In this document: piece by piece, positions 23,355 to 34,036 of the stretch
Layout: each line of letters begins with the position of its first letter
How positions within the stretch are numbered: the first letter of the stretch is position 1
Assembly (NCBI RefSeq): GCF_918797505.1
Contig: NC_092798.1
Coordinates: forward strand, 52,758,826-52,822,825
Source: Bemisia tabaci
Lineage: Eukaryota > Arthropoda > Insecta > Hemiptera > Aleyrodidae
DNA length: 64,000 bases
Direction of reading: 5' to 3'
The notes under the pieces: generated by a model
Told to the model about the DNA's origin: nothing
Databases searched by the model: none
Seen by the model: the letters and a program-made list of their open reading frames with translations, nothing else
Program-made: the position numbers and the translations under genes

Positions 23355-24060
23355 GGCGGCCATCGCAATTGGATAAGTGGAATATAGGAAGAACGACTTA
23401 AGCTAAAAATGAGTTGGTTCTTCGGGAGATCTGCTAGCGTATAAAAAATCCAAGGTATCGGGGGCGTATTGAGCCTCGGAATGAATCCAACACTTGGAGC
23501 TTGGGGGTGGAATTCTGGTGTGGAGCACTCAGCTAAATCCGATTCCGGGCGAAAGCTATTGTTAAGCGTGTTATTTGATCAACGGGGCCGGGGAGGAGTC
23601 CCATCCGATCAAAAAGCGCATACCTCCCGCTGAATCCCTATGCAGATCCGCTGTATTTCCCCCGGGACAAGCGGCAGTTGTAACGCGGCCAAATCGTTAC
23701 ACATTGCGCGGTTCCTGGAAATTCGAGAGGGGAGAAGCTGTGTCTACGGGCATGGCGGGGTTGCGAGGGTGGGGTGGGGGGGCTCCGAAACCTCTCTTCG
23801 CGGGAAAAATGCTCTAACGTGCTTTAATTTAGACGTTAGATTTATCAGGCGGCTCCGTTTCCACGCCTTTATTGCGCCCTCGCCGAGGCTGCTCCTTGCT
23901 CCCTCGCGTTTTTCCCCGAAAATGAGAGGGTCCGGCATTCCTGGCCTCGTCCTCCATCCATCCAACCCTCTACCCACTTTCCATCCGGCTGAGGAGAGTT
24001 GGAATTTTAGGTAGAGCTAACTGACCAAAGCGAAATTTTTACATGGTTTTTTTTTTTGGG
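23355..24060. other. Unassigned DNA with GC-rich patch and T/G homopolymers
   Basis: GC-rich at 23460-23990 with overlapping open frames on both strands; no recognisable protein. A T-run followed by a G-run lies at about 24045-24070. Confidence 0.35.
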
Positions 24061-24076
24061 GGGGGGGGGATAAAGT

Positions 24077-24333
24077 GGATTGCATTTTGCAAAAAGGAAC
24101 CACTAGCATTGCAATGTTGCTAAGATTGTGCAACTTCTTTTGCCTTGGAGGAAAACCCCGATTATCCCTTAATAGTTTCTATTTTACTCGCTAAAAACTG
24201 TAAATTTAAGACAAAAATTACCATCTAAATTTCATAGTTTTTCACAATTTCCGCAATTTTATTGCAAAGGATGAAGTTGCACAATCTTAGCAGCATTGCA
24301 ATGCTAGTGGTTCCTTTTTGCAAAATGCAATCC
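24077..24333. mobile_element. MITE with about 60-bp terminal inverted repeats (family A-related)
   Basis: GGATTGCATTTTGCAAAAAG...ACCACTAGCATTGCAATG...TTGTGCAACTTC at the left is mirrored almost perfectly at the right (GAAGTTGCACAATC...GCAATCC). AAGT flanks both sides (24073-24076 and 24334-24337), a possible target duplication. The outer 25 bases resemble family A. Confidence 0.9.
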
Positions 24334-24424
24334 AAGTGTACCTTCATGCTTATTGGGTGCTGTTGAGTTTCGACACATGAAGAGCGGAAGTTTAAATCCT
24401 GGTAAACGCCACCAAGTGTTGCTA

Positions 24425-24681
24425 TACTGCCGTGCTAAGGAAGAAAGCCTTATAACGTTCGAAAGTTGCCAAATTTCCTTCGATAAAATGTTCGTTTCTA
24501 AAGAAAGATATGAATATTTTCCCTTGTAATTTTCGGGAACTTTTTGGTGGGATTGCGAGGAAAATCATCTGAAAAATTAGAAGAAAAATACTCATAAGTT
24601 TACTAGAAAATTCGTGTTTTATCAAAGGAAATTTGGCAACGTCAAAAGGTTCAAACTGCGTTCTTCCTTAGTACGGCAGTA
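24425..24681. mobile_element. MITE family D copy (complete)
   Basis: TACTGCCGTGCTAAGGAAGA at the left, TTCCTTAGTACGGCAGTA at the right. Inner inverted pair AGTTGCCAAATTTCCTTCG / AGGAAATTTGGCAACGTC. Confidence 0.9.
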
Positions 24682-25010
24682 TAGTTCTACAAACGTTTCT
24701 CTCATTCAATGAGGATCCAGAGGCATCAGATTGACAGTATTTCTTTGTTGAAAATAAGACCGAAATTCAGAGAAAATTTCCAAGTAAAAAGTGCATAGAG
24801 CCATAGCGTTTAGGCTTTCTTACAGAAACACCATGCACAATCTTAAAAACGCCCGATTGTGCATGCCATGGTTTGAATCTCCACTCTTCACCTGTAAACC
24901 TATCCCTCTGGGCATCGACAGGATAACTCTCAATCTACCTAATCGATCGTGGGTTGTTCATCTCTGTGTATCCACGCGCTCTGACATTAAGCAAGCCAAA
25001 ACGCCTTCAA
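24682..25010. other. Unassigned DNA
   Basis: No recognised element. A GTATCCACGCGC motif at 24968 recurs at 25055 in the adjoining M repeat, suggesting a roughly 89-base tandem arrangement. Confidence 0.35.
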
Positions 25011-25065
25011 TAGTGTGTGTATGCAACGCGGACATCCGTCGAGCACATATAGTTGTATCCACGCG
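25011..25065 (+). repeat. Repeat family M, copy 1
   Basis: TGTATGCAACGCGGACATCC..GAGCACATATAGTTGTATCC matches the copies at 61.7 and 62.2 kb. Confidence 0.6.
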
Positions 25066-25264
25066 CCGTAAGTAATAGAAGAAGGTCCCATGCGCCTTCA
25101 TTGAACAAAAGTCGTCTGCTTCCTTTTAGAGGAGATCAGCGCTGAATGAATGCTGCTAGGGCAAAGAAAACTAATTTTGGAATCTCCAAAAACTTCAAGG
25201 GGATCCCTTTGAAAGGGGCACGAACCCTAGGGGTTAGTGGGAGTGGTGCAGGACTTAGGGATCA

Positions 25265-25700
25265 CTATGGATATTGAGATGGACGAATCCAGTGTTGCCA
25301 ATTGGCGAGAATGAGCGTCGGTGATGGTGACGTCATGACGTGTGGTTCGTGCTGGTTGACGGAGATTCCTCCGTGGCAGATGGAAGTACATACTGGCCGC
25401 GCACCAGCGTCGCAGCGCGTCGGGGCATTTGTGGTGGTGGTGGTGGAGGCAGCGGCGGCGGCGGCGGCGCTGTCGGTATCGAATATCGTGCGGTGGCGTC
25501 CATCATAGCCGTCAGCGTGGCACGTCACTACGTCAGTTCGCGTCAAAGCACGGCAAATTATGTCAAAGCAAGTCAGTGTGAGCCCGCCTCGCAGCTCGCA
25601 GCGCAACCAGAAACGCGATCCCGGACAAGACGCTTCTTCGCCGAGATCCGCGATGCGGGCTCCAGCCTCAGCTTTGGAATCATTGCCAATTGGACGCATT
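25265..25700. other. GC-rich patch with GGT/GGC triplet repeat
   Basis: (GTG)n at 25431-25446 runs into (GCG)n at 25451-25470. Open frames on both strands translate this as Gly/Ala or Thr/Ala homopolymers and are not supported as genes. Confidence 0.5.
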
Positions 25701-25756
25701 CATGCTAAAAGGAACTATGTCACACGCAAACCATATGCACATAGTTCCTTTTTATG
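25701..25756. repeat. Small palindrome, family L, copy 1
   Basis: ATGCTAAAAGGAACTATGT (25702) and GCACATAGTTCCTTTTTAT (25738) form a hairpin with a short loop. A relative lies at 52.87 kb. Confidence 0.75.
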
Positions 25757-25776
25757 TTCCTTTTATAAGTCCAATT

Positions 25777-25816
25777 ATTGGATTGCATTTTGCGATCAGG
25801 AACTATTTCTGGCTCA

Positions 25817-25863
<47 letters not shown>

Positions 25864-25944
25864 ATGTAACATTAGTCTCCTTATACACGCAAGTGTTTTT
25901 ACGGATTAGCCATTGTGGTTCCTGATCGCAGAATGTAGTTCAAT
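25777..25944. mobile_element. MITE family A, copy 4, carrying a 42-base poly(A)
   Basis: GGATTGCATTTTGCGATCAG / CCTGATCGCAGAATGTAGTT are inverted ends. A run of 42 A residues (25820-25861) lies inside. It abuts the L palindrome at 25701-25756. Confidence 0.85.
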
Positions 25945-26029
25945 TCTGCTGTGTTGGGGAAAAACGTCGTGTGAGCCTTCGGTTGCTATGTTAGTTCCAA
26001 TAAAAATAAATTCACTGGAGCAATAGTGG

Positions 26030-26195
26030 ATTCCTCGTCAAATTTTTCAAACAATTTTGCTCGCGATTTGATCTAAAATTTCTAAAATCTCAAGGAAAAA
26101 TATGCATATACCTCTCTTTAAGAATGAGTGTTTTATACGGGTGAATTTGGTAACTCTCGAATGTGCATACGGTGTTCTTTCTTAGCGCGGCAGTA
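26030..26195. mobile_element. MITE family D, truncated copy
   Basis: Only the right half is clear: GGTGAATTTGGTAACTCTCG..GTGCATACGGTGTTC..AGCGCGGCAGTA. Confidence 0.65.
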
Positions 26196-26198
26196 ATC

Positions 26199-26451
26199 TA
26201 CTGTGCTGAGGAAATGCGTCATTATGAACCAACAGATGTAAAATTTTTTGTTGAAAGAATACGCGGGTTTTCTGGAAAACTTATGCTTGGTTTTTTTAAA
26301 AAAAATTTCAGTGAATACTTTCCGCCATTTTCTCTAGTACACCTGAAAATTCCAAAGTAAAATAATGAAAATTGTCCTTAAAAATAAAAATTTGAATGAA
26401 ACAAAAATTGTCAGCGTATAAATGTTCACATGGTGTTCTTACGACGACTAC
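26199..26451. mobile_element. MITE family D copy, adjacent to the previous one
   Basis: TACTGTGCTGAGGAAATGCG begins four bases after the preceding copy ends; the right end TTCACATGGTGTTCTTACG is decayed. Confidence 0.6.
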
Positions 26452-29040
26452 ATTAAAGAATTCCAATGGTGCCATCATACACTATTTGTTTCATTACTGC
26501 GTCTAAAGAAAAGTTTCCCCTGAAAAATGGTGGCTAGCCTAACAATTCTAAAGTTCAAGCAATTTTTTCTCTTTCAGGCATTGCGATAGCCATTGACTTC
26601 TTTTGAATCATGAGGGAAGGTTGCTAAAAAGGCGCTATATAGACTTAATAATTTAGAGTGGTAAATTGCATTTAAAAATCTCTTATAAAATAACTAATAA
26701 AAGTAGACTTTGAAAATTCCGCACTAAAACTATCTGCAAATCTACCGACCACAGTATGCGAGAAAAGAACATTCTGATCCCGCCTCTTCAAATCTATCCA
26801 TTGAATCATTACTGTCAAGTTAATATACAGTTGGCGAAATTAAATAGATCGTCATAAGAAAAGGTATAAAAAATAAAATACAAATTTGCAAGCTGGGCCA
26901 AGCCTAATTATATTGTTTAAAACTTAATCCAAATAGTGATATCCATCAAGGAGAGAAAGCATCTCTCCGCACATACAGGTGGAGGAGTAATAGAAGAATG
27001 CTGCAGCGAGTATGAAGGGGGAGGGGTGGGGAAGAGGAGACGGGGCCGGTACCCGAGGGGGCGGGGCCTAAAGCGAAGACGGCCGCTGGTAGGAGGGCCC
27101 CGGCCGCCTTGCGTGGGGCCTTCGCTCGGGCAGACGGGGATGCAGAACTGGTTCTGGCCTAATCAGGATCAGACAGAGACCTTACGTTTATTTAGCAAAG
27201 TTTCAGAATTTCCAGGTATGCATACATTAAGATGCTTATCTCCTCTTCGCCTTCACTAGCCCTGTCTTTTCGGCTTTTCTTTTTTTAATCAGCCGGGCGC
27301 CTGGCGCCAACCGCGCCCGCAACACCCTCGCAAAACAGCTCATGTCCTCGCCCCGTCGTTTTTGACAGCCGTGTGATCGACTTGTTTTCGTTGGATGCGA
27401 AATCGGGTTGACGGTCTGGTGTGCGTCTGCAGTCTCAATTAGCAACAAGCCGGTTTAAAAAAAGATTTAAGAGCGGGAAAATTATCTACTGGATTAATAC
27501 ATATTTTTACACGATCCACATCATGACTCAACGTGGTAAAATGCAATAATTTTTTCAACCATTGTGATATTTTTCCAGTGAGTTTTGCATGTTTTTAGAA
27601 CGTCTTTCGGTTCATCAAACCGAAACAATCAATCTAGTTTCATTGTAATTTCGTTTTTCATACAGAATTTTTTTCAGCTCCATAAGTTGGGTTGCGATTT
27701 TCAGTTCTTTTACACCTATGCCATCAATTTGAATAAAGAGGAGGGGTATATCTAATCCCTTTTGTAATATTTTAAATAAAAGCATCGGAATTTTACTTCC
27801 AACACTACCCCCATACTTATTTAACACATGTATACCAAATAAAATTAGTTTGTGACTGACGATAAATGACAAAAGAGATTATGGCGCTCTGATTATCATT
27901 TTTAAGTATAAAACTATCGGCGTTATGATTAAAAATGAATTATTAAAAAATAAGTTTTTGCATTCATTTATTGAAGTAAACAAGCAAAGTTTAGCATATT
28001 TTTTTCCCCGCCAGAATCGTCATATAGTCATTAGCAGTTAGCGAATAATACTCCAGGAAAAGTTGTCAATCCTTAAAAACTTCGAAAAAGGATGGCACGA
28101 AGGAAGCTATAGTAGCAAGCATAGTAAAATTCGATTTCAATTAGTAGTATTAACTTTTCATCTTCCATAAACATCTTTCAGAAGCGCTTACTTAGGTAAC
28201 TGAACTGTCCTAATGTCATCAGTGTATATGAGTAATAAATAGGTGAAAATTTTGGGAGGAATAAAACAGAAACGAAAAAGGTTTTAAATAATTTTTATCG
28301 TTTATCATTTAGGGTACACAAATTCTGAAAGTAAATAATCAAGCTTACCTCGTAAAAATAGATTATCATCTCTCTGCTTCTTTTCAACTAATGTGCATTT
28401 CACTGGATGCAACTGTCTATAATCATTTTCATTTTCAACAAAGTTTTGATAAACTGATACCCGTTTATTTAGAACTTAAAGGAAATGAAATTTTACCCAT
28501 GAATTCGAAGAGAACTTGACGGGAATAATTGGATTTCAAGAACTCTCTTCAAATTAAAGCAAATGAGAATATGTTAATAATATCACCAATTTTCTCAATG
28601 GAAAAATGATCTATTGATGTGAAGAAAAAGTTGACCATTTAAATATTTGCTCGCGATATGCAATTTCTGTGATGAAAATGAGTTAGATATATAATTGACA
28701 TTTTTATTTTTTGCGCAGTCAAAATTCACCCCCACACAATGTTTCGATGGAAACTCAGAAGTTAAGATTATACCAAAGTGCATGCAAATAGTGCTCATTT
28801 TCTCTATGTTCGTTTTGTTCGATTTCCTCTTTTTTCTTTCTTCTACTGTCCTCCTGTTCCCTCCATGAGACCGAGAGAAATGGTATTTGTATCAGAATTT
28901 CCTGTTAAATTGAAATCAAGATAAAAATTTGAAAATAATTTAGATTGCCCTGAAATTCATCAAACACTTTTAGATTCACAACATTCGACTGTCAAATTCT
29001 CTCCCTGGTCTCCGACGTGTGGAAATCTTTCCATTTATTT
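26452..29040. other. Unassigned upstream DNA
   Basis: Mostly AT-rich and repeat-poor, with a short G-rich patch at 27010-27130. Open frames are short and unrecognised. Confidence 0.4.
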
Positions 29041-29400
29041 ATGGCTCATTTGCAAAGCTGAGCGATAGATATGCGGACTTGGGTGGATATGAATAATTTT
29101 TCCCGAGCCGTATCGATTCGAATGCCTTGAGACTCGGGGAGAATGTGCCGACAAGAGGGCTTGGCGTGGTGTCCGACGCCCAGGCGTTCAATAGCGTCGG
29201 CGATGATGGCATTAATCATAATTAGACTTGTCGGCAGCTTTAAAATCCTCGCACGAGAGAGCCGCCCGTTTAGACGCTAAATGCTAAGTTCAACTTCAAA
29301 TTCCCGGTAATTACTCTTTAACTTACGTCGTCAGTGAGTTCGACCCCCCAGAGGTTGCTCTTCTCCCCCGGCCCCGGCCCCCGCCCCCCGTCCAACCTGG
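29040..29400. promoter_or_regulatory. Unique, higher-GC segment; candidate regulatory element
   Basis: A non-repetitive block with several TAAT/ATTA cores (e.g. GGCATTAATCATAATTAG near 29208) and CGATTCG/GCGTCGG motifs, ending in a C-rich tract at 29345-29392. No coding potential. The regulatory reading is inference from composition and uniqueness. Confidence 0.25.
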
Positions 29401-29621
29401 CGGTGTCCGGTTTTTAGATGCTCTCTAATGTGTATCTATCAACTTTGTAATCGATGAAAGCCTAATTACAAAATTAATTAAACTCGGCTAACAAGGGATC
29501 GTATACCTAAATGCCGGGAGATTAGTGAAGGATGTTTTACGACTCGCTTGGAAACATTTTTATACCAACACGTGATGGAGTTGAGTAAGATTGAAAACTT
29601 TCATGTTATCGGTGCTATATT

Positions 29622-29674
29622 AATGTATGAATAATGTATAATGTATAATGTATAATTATGTATTGATGTATAAA
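29622..29674 (+). repeat. ATGTATA-type microsatellite
   Basis: About seven imperfect copies of (A)ATGTAT(A) in tandem. Confidence 0.8.
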
Positions 29675-29957
29675 TATGATAGCAAATAAGATAAAATATA
29701 AAAATCAGCAATTCTGCAATCGATCATTATTTAATTGCATATAGGGGAAATATGTGTGAATAACAGAAGAAATTTCACCAAAACTTTAAAGATAAACTGT
29801 GAGTTGGTTTTCTCTTAAAAGAATAAGACAAGAGCGAAGATATGAAGATTTTACGCATATGAACTTCCACAGTTTGTTTTCTCTTCGGCAATCAATATTG
29901 TTTTAAACTGTCTATTCAAATATTTCTGTAAAAGTATGAAAGGAAAACGCTGTGATC

Positions 29958-30175
29958 CTACTGAAAAAAAAAATGGTAGATTTTACCATACTCTGACATA
30001 GTGACACAAGTAGGGTAATAAACACCAGACGCTATGACAGTATTTACAATACTATGGTATGTATCACCTGAGTTCTGGTGATTACTTCCATAATTCTGAT
30101 TATTTTCACTAAACAGTATCACTGTGTAAAAAATCAAGTAGACTTATGGTAGATTTTACCATACTTTTTTTAGTG
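29958..30175 (+). mobile_element. MITE family G, copy 1
   Basis: TACTGAAAAAAAAAATGGTA begins and CCATACTTTTTTTAGTG ends the element; the interior has CACCTGAGTTCTGGTGAT and ACAGTATCACTGTGTAAA. Confidence 0.8.
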
Positions 30176-30895
30176 TCCTGATAAGTAGAGAAAGTTGGGA
30201 AATTTTGAAACACAGCGATGGAAATGCATGTTTGACAAGCTCGACAATCGATATTCATCATGTTGCAATCCCTCCTCCTCCTCACTTCCTGGCTAGATTT
30301 CAGGAGTCTCTAAAACAAGACGGAAACAAGGTATCGGCGCGCGGTGGTTATGCTCAAGCCCCACCACGATCAGGCTCAGACAACACACATGACAACTAGA
30401 TACACTCGGGCTCATTTTATTTCGCCCACCATCTTCATCCCGTTCATTAATCAAAGGAATATCGACCATCATCTGCCGAGCACGAAATATTATTCATCGG
30501 AATCCACGTCGTCTGAATTGTTGGAATCGTCCCGGTATTCAAATGAAGTGCTGAAAAATGACCACCGAAGTCATAACCTCTCAATAGAGGCAGTCTAGAA
30601 AATGACGCAATCATCATGCCAGTTGCTCACGTCGTTGTCGCATGCTCCACGGAAGGAGTTTTAGTTTTTTTTTTTTTTTTTTTTTTTTTTTTGTAAATTA
30701 CAGACTATGTGGTATTTGATTTTGATTTTATCTAACATTTTTTATCTTGATTTTAAATAATTTCAGAAACTTTAGAAATTTGTTCCACTAAGGTATAGAT
30801 TAACATTTCAAACAACTGATTTGACACACAAAAACACAAAACACACACCAAAAAAACGTACAAAAAAACAGGAGGCCAAGGCTGAATAAAAACAA
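30176..30895. other. Spacer between two inverted family G copies
   Basis: About 720 bases with a T28 run at 30665-30692 and an AC-rich tract near 30825-30870. No transposase-like frame. Confidence 0.5.
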
Positions 30896-31093
30896 AATGC
30901 CATCTACCACAAGTCTACTTGATTTGTTACACAGTGATACTATTTAGTGAAAATGACCAGAACTATAGTAGTTTTCACCAGAACTCTGGTGATACTTACC
31001 ATATTATGGTAAATGCTACCACAGAGTCTAGTATTTCTTACCGTATATTAATGTGCCCGAGTATGGTTAAATCTACCATATTTTTTCTCAGTG
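30896..31093 (-). mobile_element. MITE family G, copy 2 (inverted relative to copy 1)
   Basis: The reverse complement begins CACTGAGAAAAAATATGGTA and continues with ATCACCAGAGTTCTGGTGA and TAGTATCACTGTGTAAC, matching copy 1 along its length. Confidence 0.8.
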
Positions 31094-31320
31094 GCGCCGA
31101 CATCCGTAAGAACGTTTTGCTGAGACGGGTGAAACATTGGCTCGTCCATCTGGCATCGGCGTGACGATCTACATTGCGTCAAATAACACGATATCGATTA
31201 GTCAATTGATACATTATCTAGATCAGACCCGAAGCGAACCATTTTTATCGGTGGCGTACTGGATGGCTGACTGGCTCATCCGACGGGCGCTGGATGTCCA
31301 GTCTCGTGCGGCGTTACATC
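31094..31320. other. Unassigned DNA between elements
   Basis: Moderately GC-rich sequence without a recognisable gene or repeat. Confidence 0.35.
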
Positions 31321-31440
31321 GTCGCCCCTCTCACAAAACGACGTAACTACACCTCGTAATCAACTCTCTTGTCCATATAACTCAACGCTTTACCGGGATC
31401 ATCTCTAACTGAGGTTACGCCCTTTTGTCAGCCAGGCGAC
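31321..31440. mobile_element. MITE family C copy
   Basis: GTCGCCCCTCTCACAAAACG at the left pairs with CCCTTTTGTCAGCCAGGCGAC at the right; both arms contain CGTAAC. Confidence 0.75.
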
Positions 31441-31769
31441 TACATGACCATCCATTTGCTTCTCACTCTTTCCTTGCTCTGCTTTTCTAGGCCATCATTC
31501 TATCATCATCCGTCAGATTTTTATGTATCCACGTCCAAAAGGAATTTGTGGGTGCTCGGTTGGGAGGAAGGTGACTTGTATGGAGCACTAGACAAACCAT
31601 AGTCATTCTCAGGGTGTATTTACATTTTTAGCGCCCTCAGCTGAACTTTAAAAGTTACACTAGGACCAGTGGAAATCAATGAATAAATCCGCCTCAACGG
31701 CAATGCTATTTCCTATTGAAAATATGTAATGAAAATGAGCAACAGCAAAGTGAGTGTCAAGTGAACAAA
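31441..31769. other. Unassigned DNA between two family C copies
   Basis: About 330 bases with no recognised repeat or gene. Confidence 0.35.
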
Positions 31770-31893
31770 TCGCCGCTCCTCTGACCTAAGAGCGGATCTC
31801 GATTCCCGCAAAAGCCCTGAAAAGTGTAATATTATATGGACATCAGGGCTCACGTCTAAATTGAGATACGCCTTTACATCAGAGGAGCGACGA
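31770..31893. mobile_element. MITE family C copy (AAAT flanks)
   Basis: CGCCGCTCCTCTGACCTAAG / CATCAGAGGAGCGACG inverted ends, with AAGCCCTG..CAGGGCTCACG inside. AAAT stands just outside both ends. Confidence 0.8.
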
Positions 31894-32140
31894 AATATGA
31901 ACAGAAGAATTATCCAAAATGATCCTAGTTAAAAACTCCCATCGTAAATAAAAATAAAAACCCGATGACAGAAGGTGCCTTTAAAAAAGGAGCTCCGAGA
32001 TCGAAAAAAGGATGTTAGACGAAGATTTGTCGAATTCCTCTTTAGAAAATGCCGATTTTTAACAATTTTGAGGTATGTAATTTCAATCGTTTTGACTCCA
32101 GGGAAAAACAGGTTTTAAAGAGTAAGAAGTGAGAAAAGAC
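31894..32140. other. Unassigned DNA
   Basis: AT-rich lead-in to the tandem repeat; its last 20 bases (GTATCGTGTCTAATAT) resemble the end of a repeat unit. Confidence 0.35.
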
Positions 32141-32690
32141 CCGTGTATCGTGTCTAATATTGTAAGTGGCTACATACTTCATGCCAATGCATTTCGCCTT
32201 CAATTTGGAGTATAGGCAAGATTACATCCGCAGAGTTCGAATAGTGGTATGCTTAGGTTTCATTGGAATGGGTAGTGGTAAGCGCTGGTATCACGTATTT
32301 TATTGTAAGTGGCTACATATACTCCATGCCAATGCGTTTCGCCTTCAATTTAGAGTATAGGCAAGATTACATCCGCAGAGTTCGAATAGTGGTATGCTTA
32401 GGTTTCATTGGAATGGGTAGTGGTAAGCGCTGGTATCGCGTATATTATTTGACGTGGTAGCATACTCCATGCCAGAAAAAATGTCTCTCCTTCAATTTCG
32501 AGTATAGACCAGAATACATCCGCAGTGTTTGAATAGTGGTATAGTCAAGTTTCATTTGAATGGATAACTTTTATCGTTTGTATCGTGTTTAAGTTTTGAG
32601 TACCATCCTCCATGCCAGAGGGAATATTTTTAATCGTTCAAAGTGTTACATGCCAAAGTTTTGTTTGGCTGGCTGTACTATGGTATATTT
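32141..32690 (+). repeat. 143-bp tandem repeat, about four units
   Basis: Units start at 32161, 32304, about 32448 and about 32588. Units 1 and 2 are nearly identical (TGTAAGTGGCTACATA...ATTACATCCGCAGAGTTCG...GGTAAGCGCTGGTATC). Units 3 and 4 are progressively diverged. Short open frames of 64 and 65 codons recur because the DNA recurs; they are not genes. Confidence 0.92.
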
Positions 32691-33104
32691 TCTGCCATCT
32701 TAATAAGGATTGAGTATTTTAAAAAATAGAATTCGTGTTCAGAAAAAAAAAAATTAAAAAAATCAAAATCGGCTTTAATAATAAAATTGATTTTATTCCC
32801 GCGAACGGAACTATTAGGTTTACTAATTTGTAATGATAAAACCGTGTATCACATTTGAACTTTCTGTTGAAACAATATCGGTGGGCTGATTATTGAAATT
32901 GATGGACGAAGCTATAGACACAAAAGACAAAGAGAAAATAGAGATATCCTGTTGGTGAAAGCAGGTATTTACAATAGGCAAAATAGGTGTAATAGACTAA
33001 CTAAGTTCAACCCACGTGCGACCTAAGTTAGTCTATTATTTCTCCTTTTTGTCTATAGCAACCACCCATTAAACTGATAGGATCGCACCATTTTCCATGC
33101 GTCT

Positions 33105-33516
33105 CACTGGAAAAAAAGTCGCATGGATCTAGAGTCCAGACCCTTAAATACATTGACAAGAAAAAATCCTATCGATTCAATCGGACTAGATACAATTTTT
33201 ATAGAGCAGCCCGAGACAATGGTAACGGTAGAAAAACAAGGGGGAAAACGGGAAACAAGGCTAAAATACACAATTGAAAAACCGAGACGTTTCAACTAAT
33301 AACTGAGTCATTTTCAGTCCGAATTAGTACAATAAAAATTAAAAAACGATGAAAAACCTTTGAATCGGACTTTTTGTTTGAATCAAAAGAAATCCGCCTG
33401 AATCAGGAGGCTCGGATCTTCGACTCAAGGAAAAATCGGATTGAACCTAGAGTATTTTTTCTTGTCAATGTTATTAAGAGTCAAGACTCTATGTCCAAGC
33501 GAATTTTTGTCCAGTC
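33105..33516. mobile_element. MITE family F, copy 3, inside J and itself interrupted
   Basis: CACTGGAAAAAAAGTCGCAT starts and GCGAATTTTTGTCCAGT ends the element. Its GATTCAATCGGA..TTTTTG core is split by a 176-bp insert. Confidence 0.85.
33187..33362. mobile_element. 176-bp insert inside family F with 8-bp target duplication
   Basis: AATCGGAC occurs immediately before (33179-33186) and after (33363-33370) the insert, and removing insert plus one copy restores the F consensus. An 8-bp duplication is typical of hAT-class transposition. Ends (TAGATACAATTTTTATAG / AACGATGAAAAACCTTTG) are not clearly inverted. Confidence 0.8.
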
Positions 33517-33566
33517 TTATCTATCAATTTGCCCATCGATTTGTCTATCTATTTAATGATGAGCCA

Positions 33567-34036
33567 ACTAATCTATTTTGTTTAGACTTCATTTTGAGCC
33601 TAACTGTTCTCTCGGATAACGCAGGAGTGTTCCAGAGATGCTTCTCTGGGCATGCGAGCTCTCGGCTGCACACGAGACGCCCGGCTCGGAAACAATGCCG
33701 GGGCCGGGAGCTTGAAAAGTGGCGCCAAAACGGGGGGCAGCCGCATCTCCGAGCGCGGATCTTGACGGGAGGCCACGACGGGGGGTGCGGGGGGCGGGGG
33801 GGGGGGTTAGGGTACGGGCACACCGCACGGGACCCCGACGAGCCCGACGCCAGCGGCAGTCGCGGCAGTGCCAGTGTCAATCTTCCGCATTAAATTTGCA
33901 CCCACACCAACACACCCTCACGCACCAAGTTACACGTTACTTACACTGGTCAGTGGATTGCTCCGCTGCCTGGCGCTCCACCGAGAGGATTCATCCGGGC
34001 CCTTTCCACTCCCATGTCCTTCGTTGCCGAATAGTT
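33567..34036. other. Unassigned DNA with GC-rich, G-run patch
   Basis: The 33650-33900 part is GC-rich, with G-tracts at 33779-33812 able to form a G-quadruplex on the plus strand. Overlapping open frames of 79-150 codons lie on both strands and are composition-driven. Confidence 0.4.

Larger units (their letters stand above)
32883..33566. mobile_element. MITE family J copy, interrupted by a family F element
   Basis: The left end GGGCTGATTATTGAAATTGA and right end ATCTATTTAATGATGAGCC match the J copy at 45.2 kb. The J sequence breaks at about 33104 and resumes at about 33517, the gap being filled by the F copy. Confidence 0.8.

Noticed and set aside
25265..25925. Gly-, Ala- or Thr-rich frames of 121-144 codons
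   Set aside because: Produced by the GGT/GGC triplet repeat and, in one case, by the 42-base poly(A) read as polylysine.
32166..32460. Two similar 64-65 codon frames suggesting a duplicated gene
   Set aside because: They arise from the 143-bp tandem repeat; the frames are open only because the units are nearly identical.
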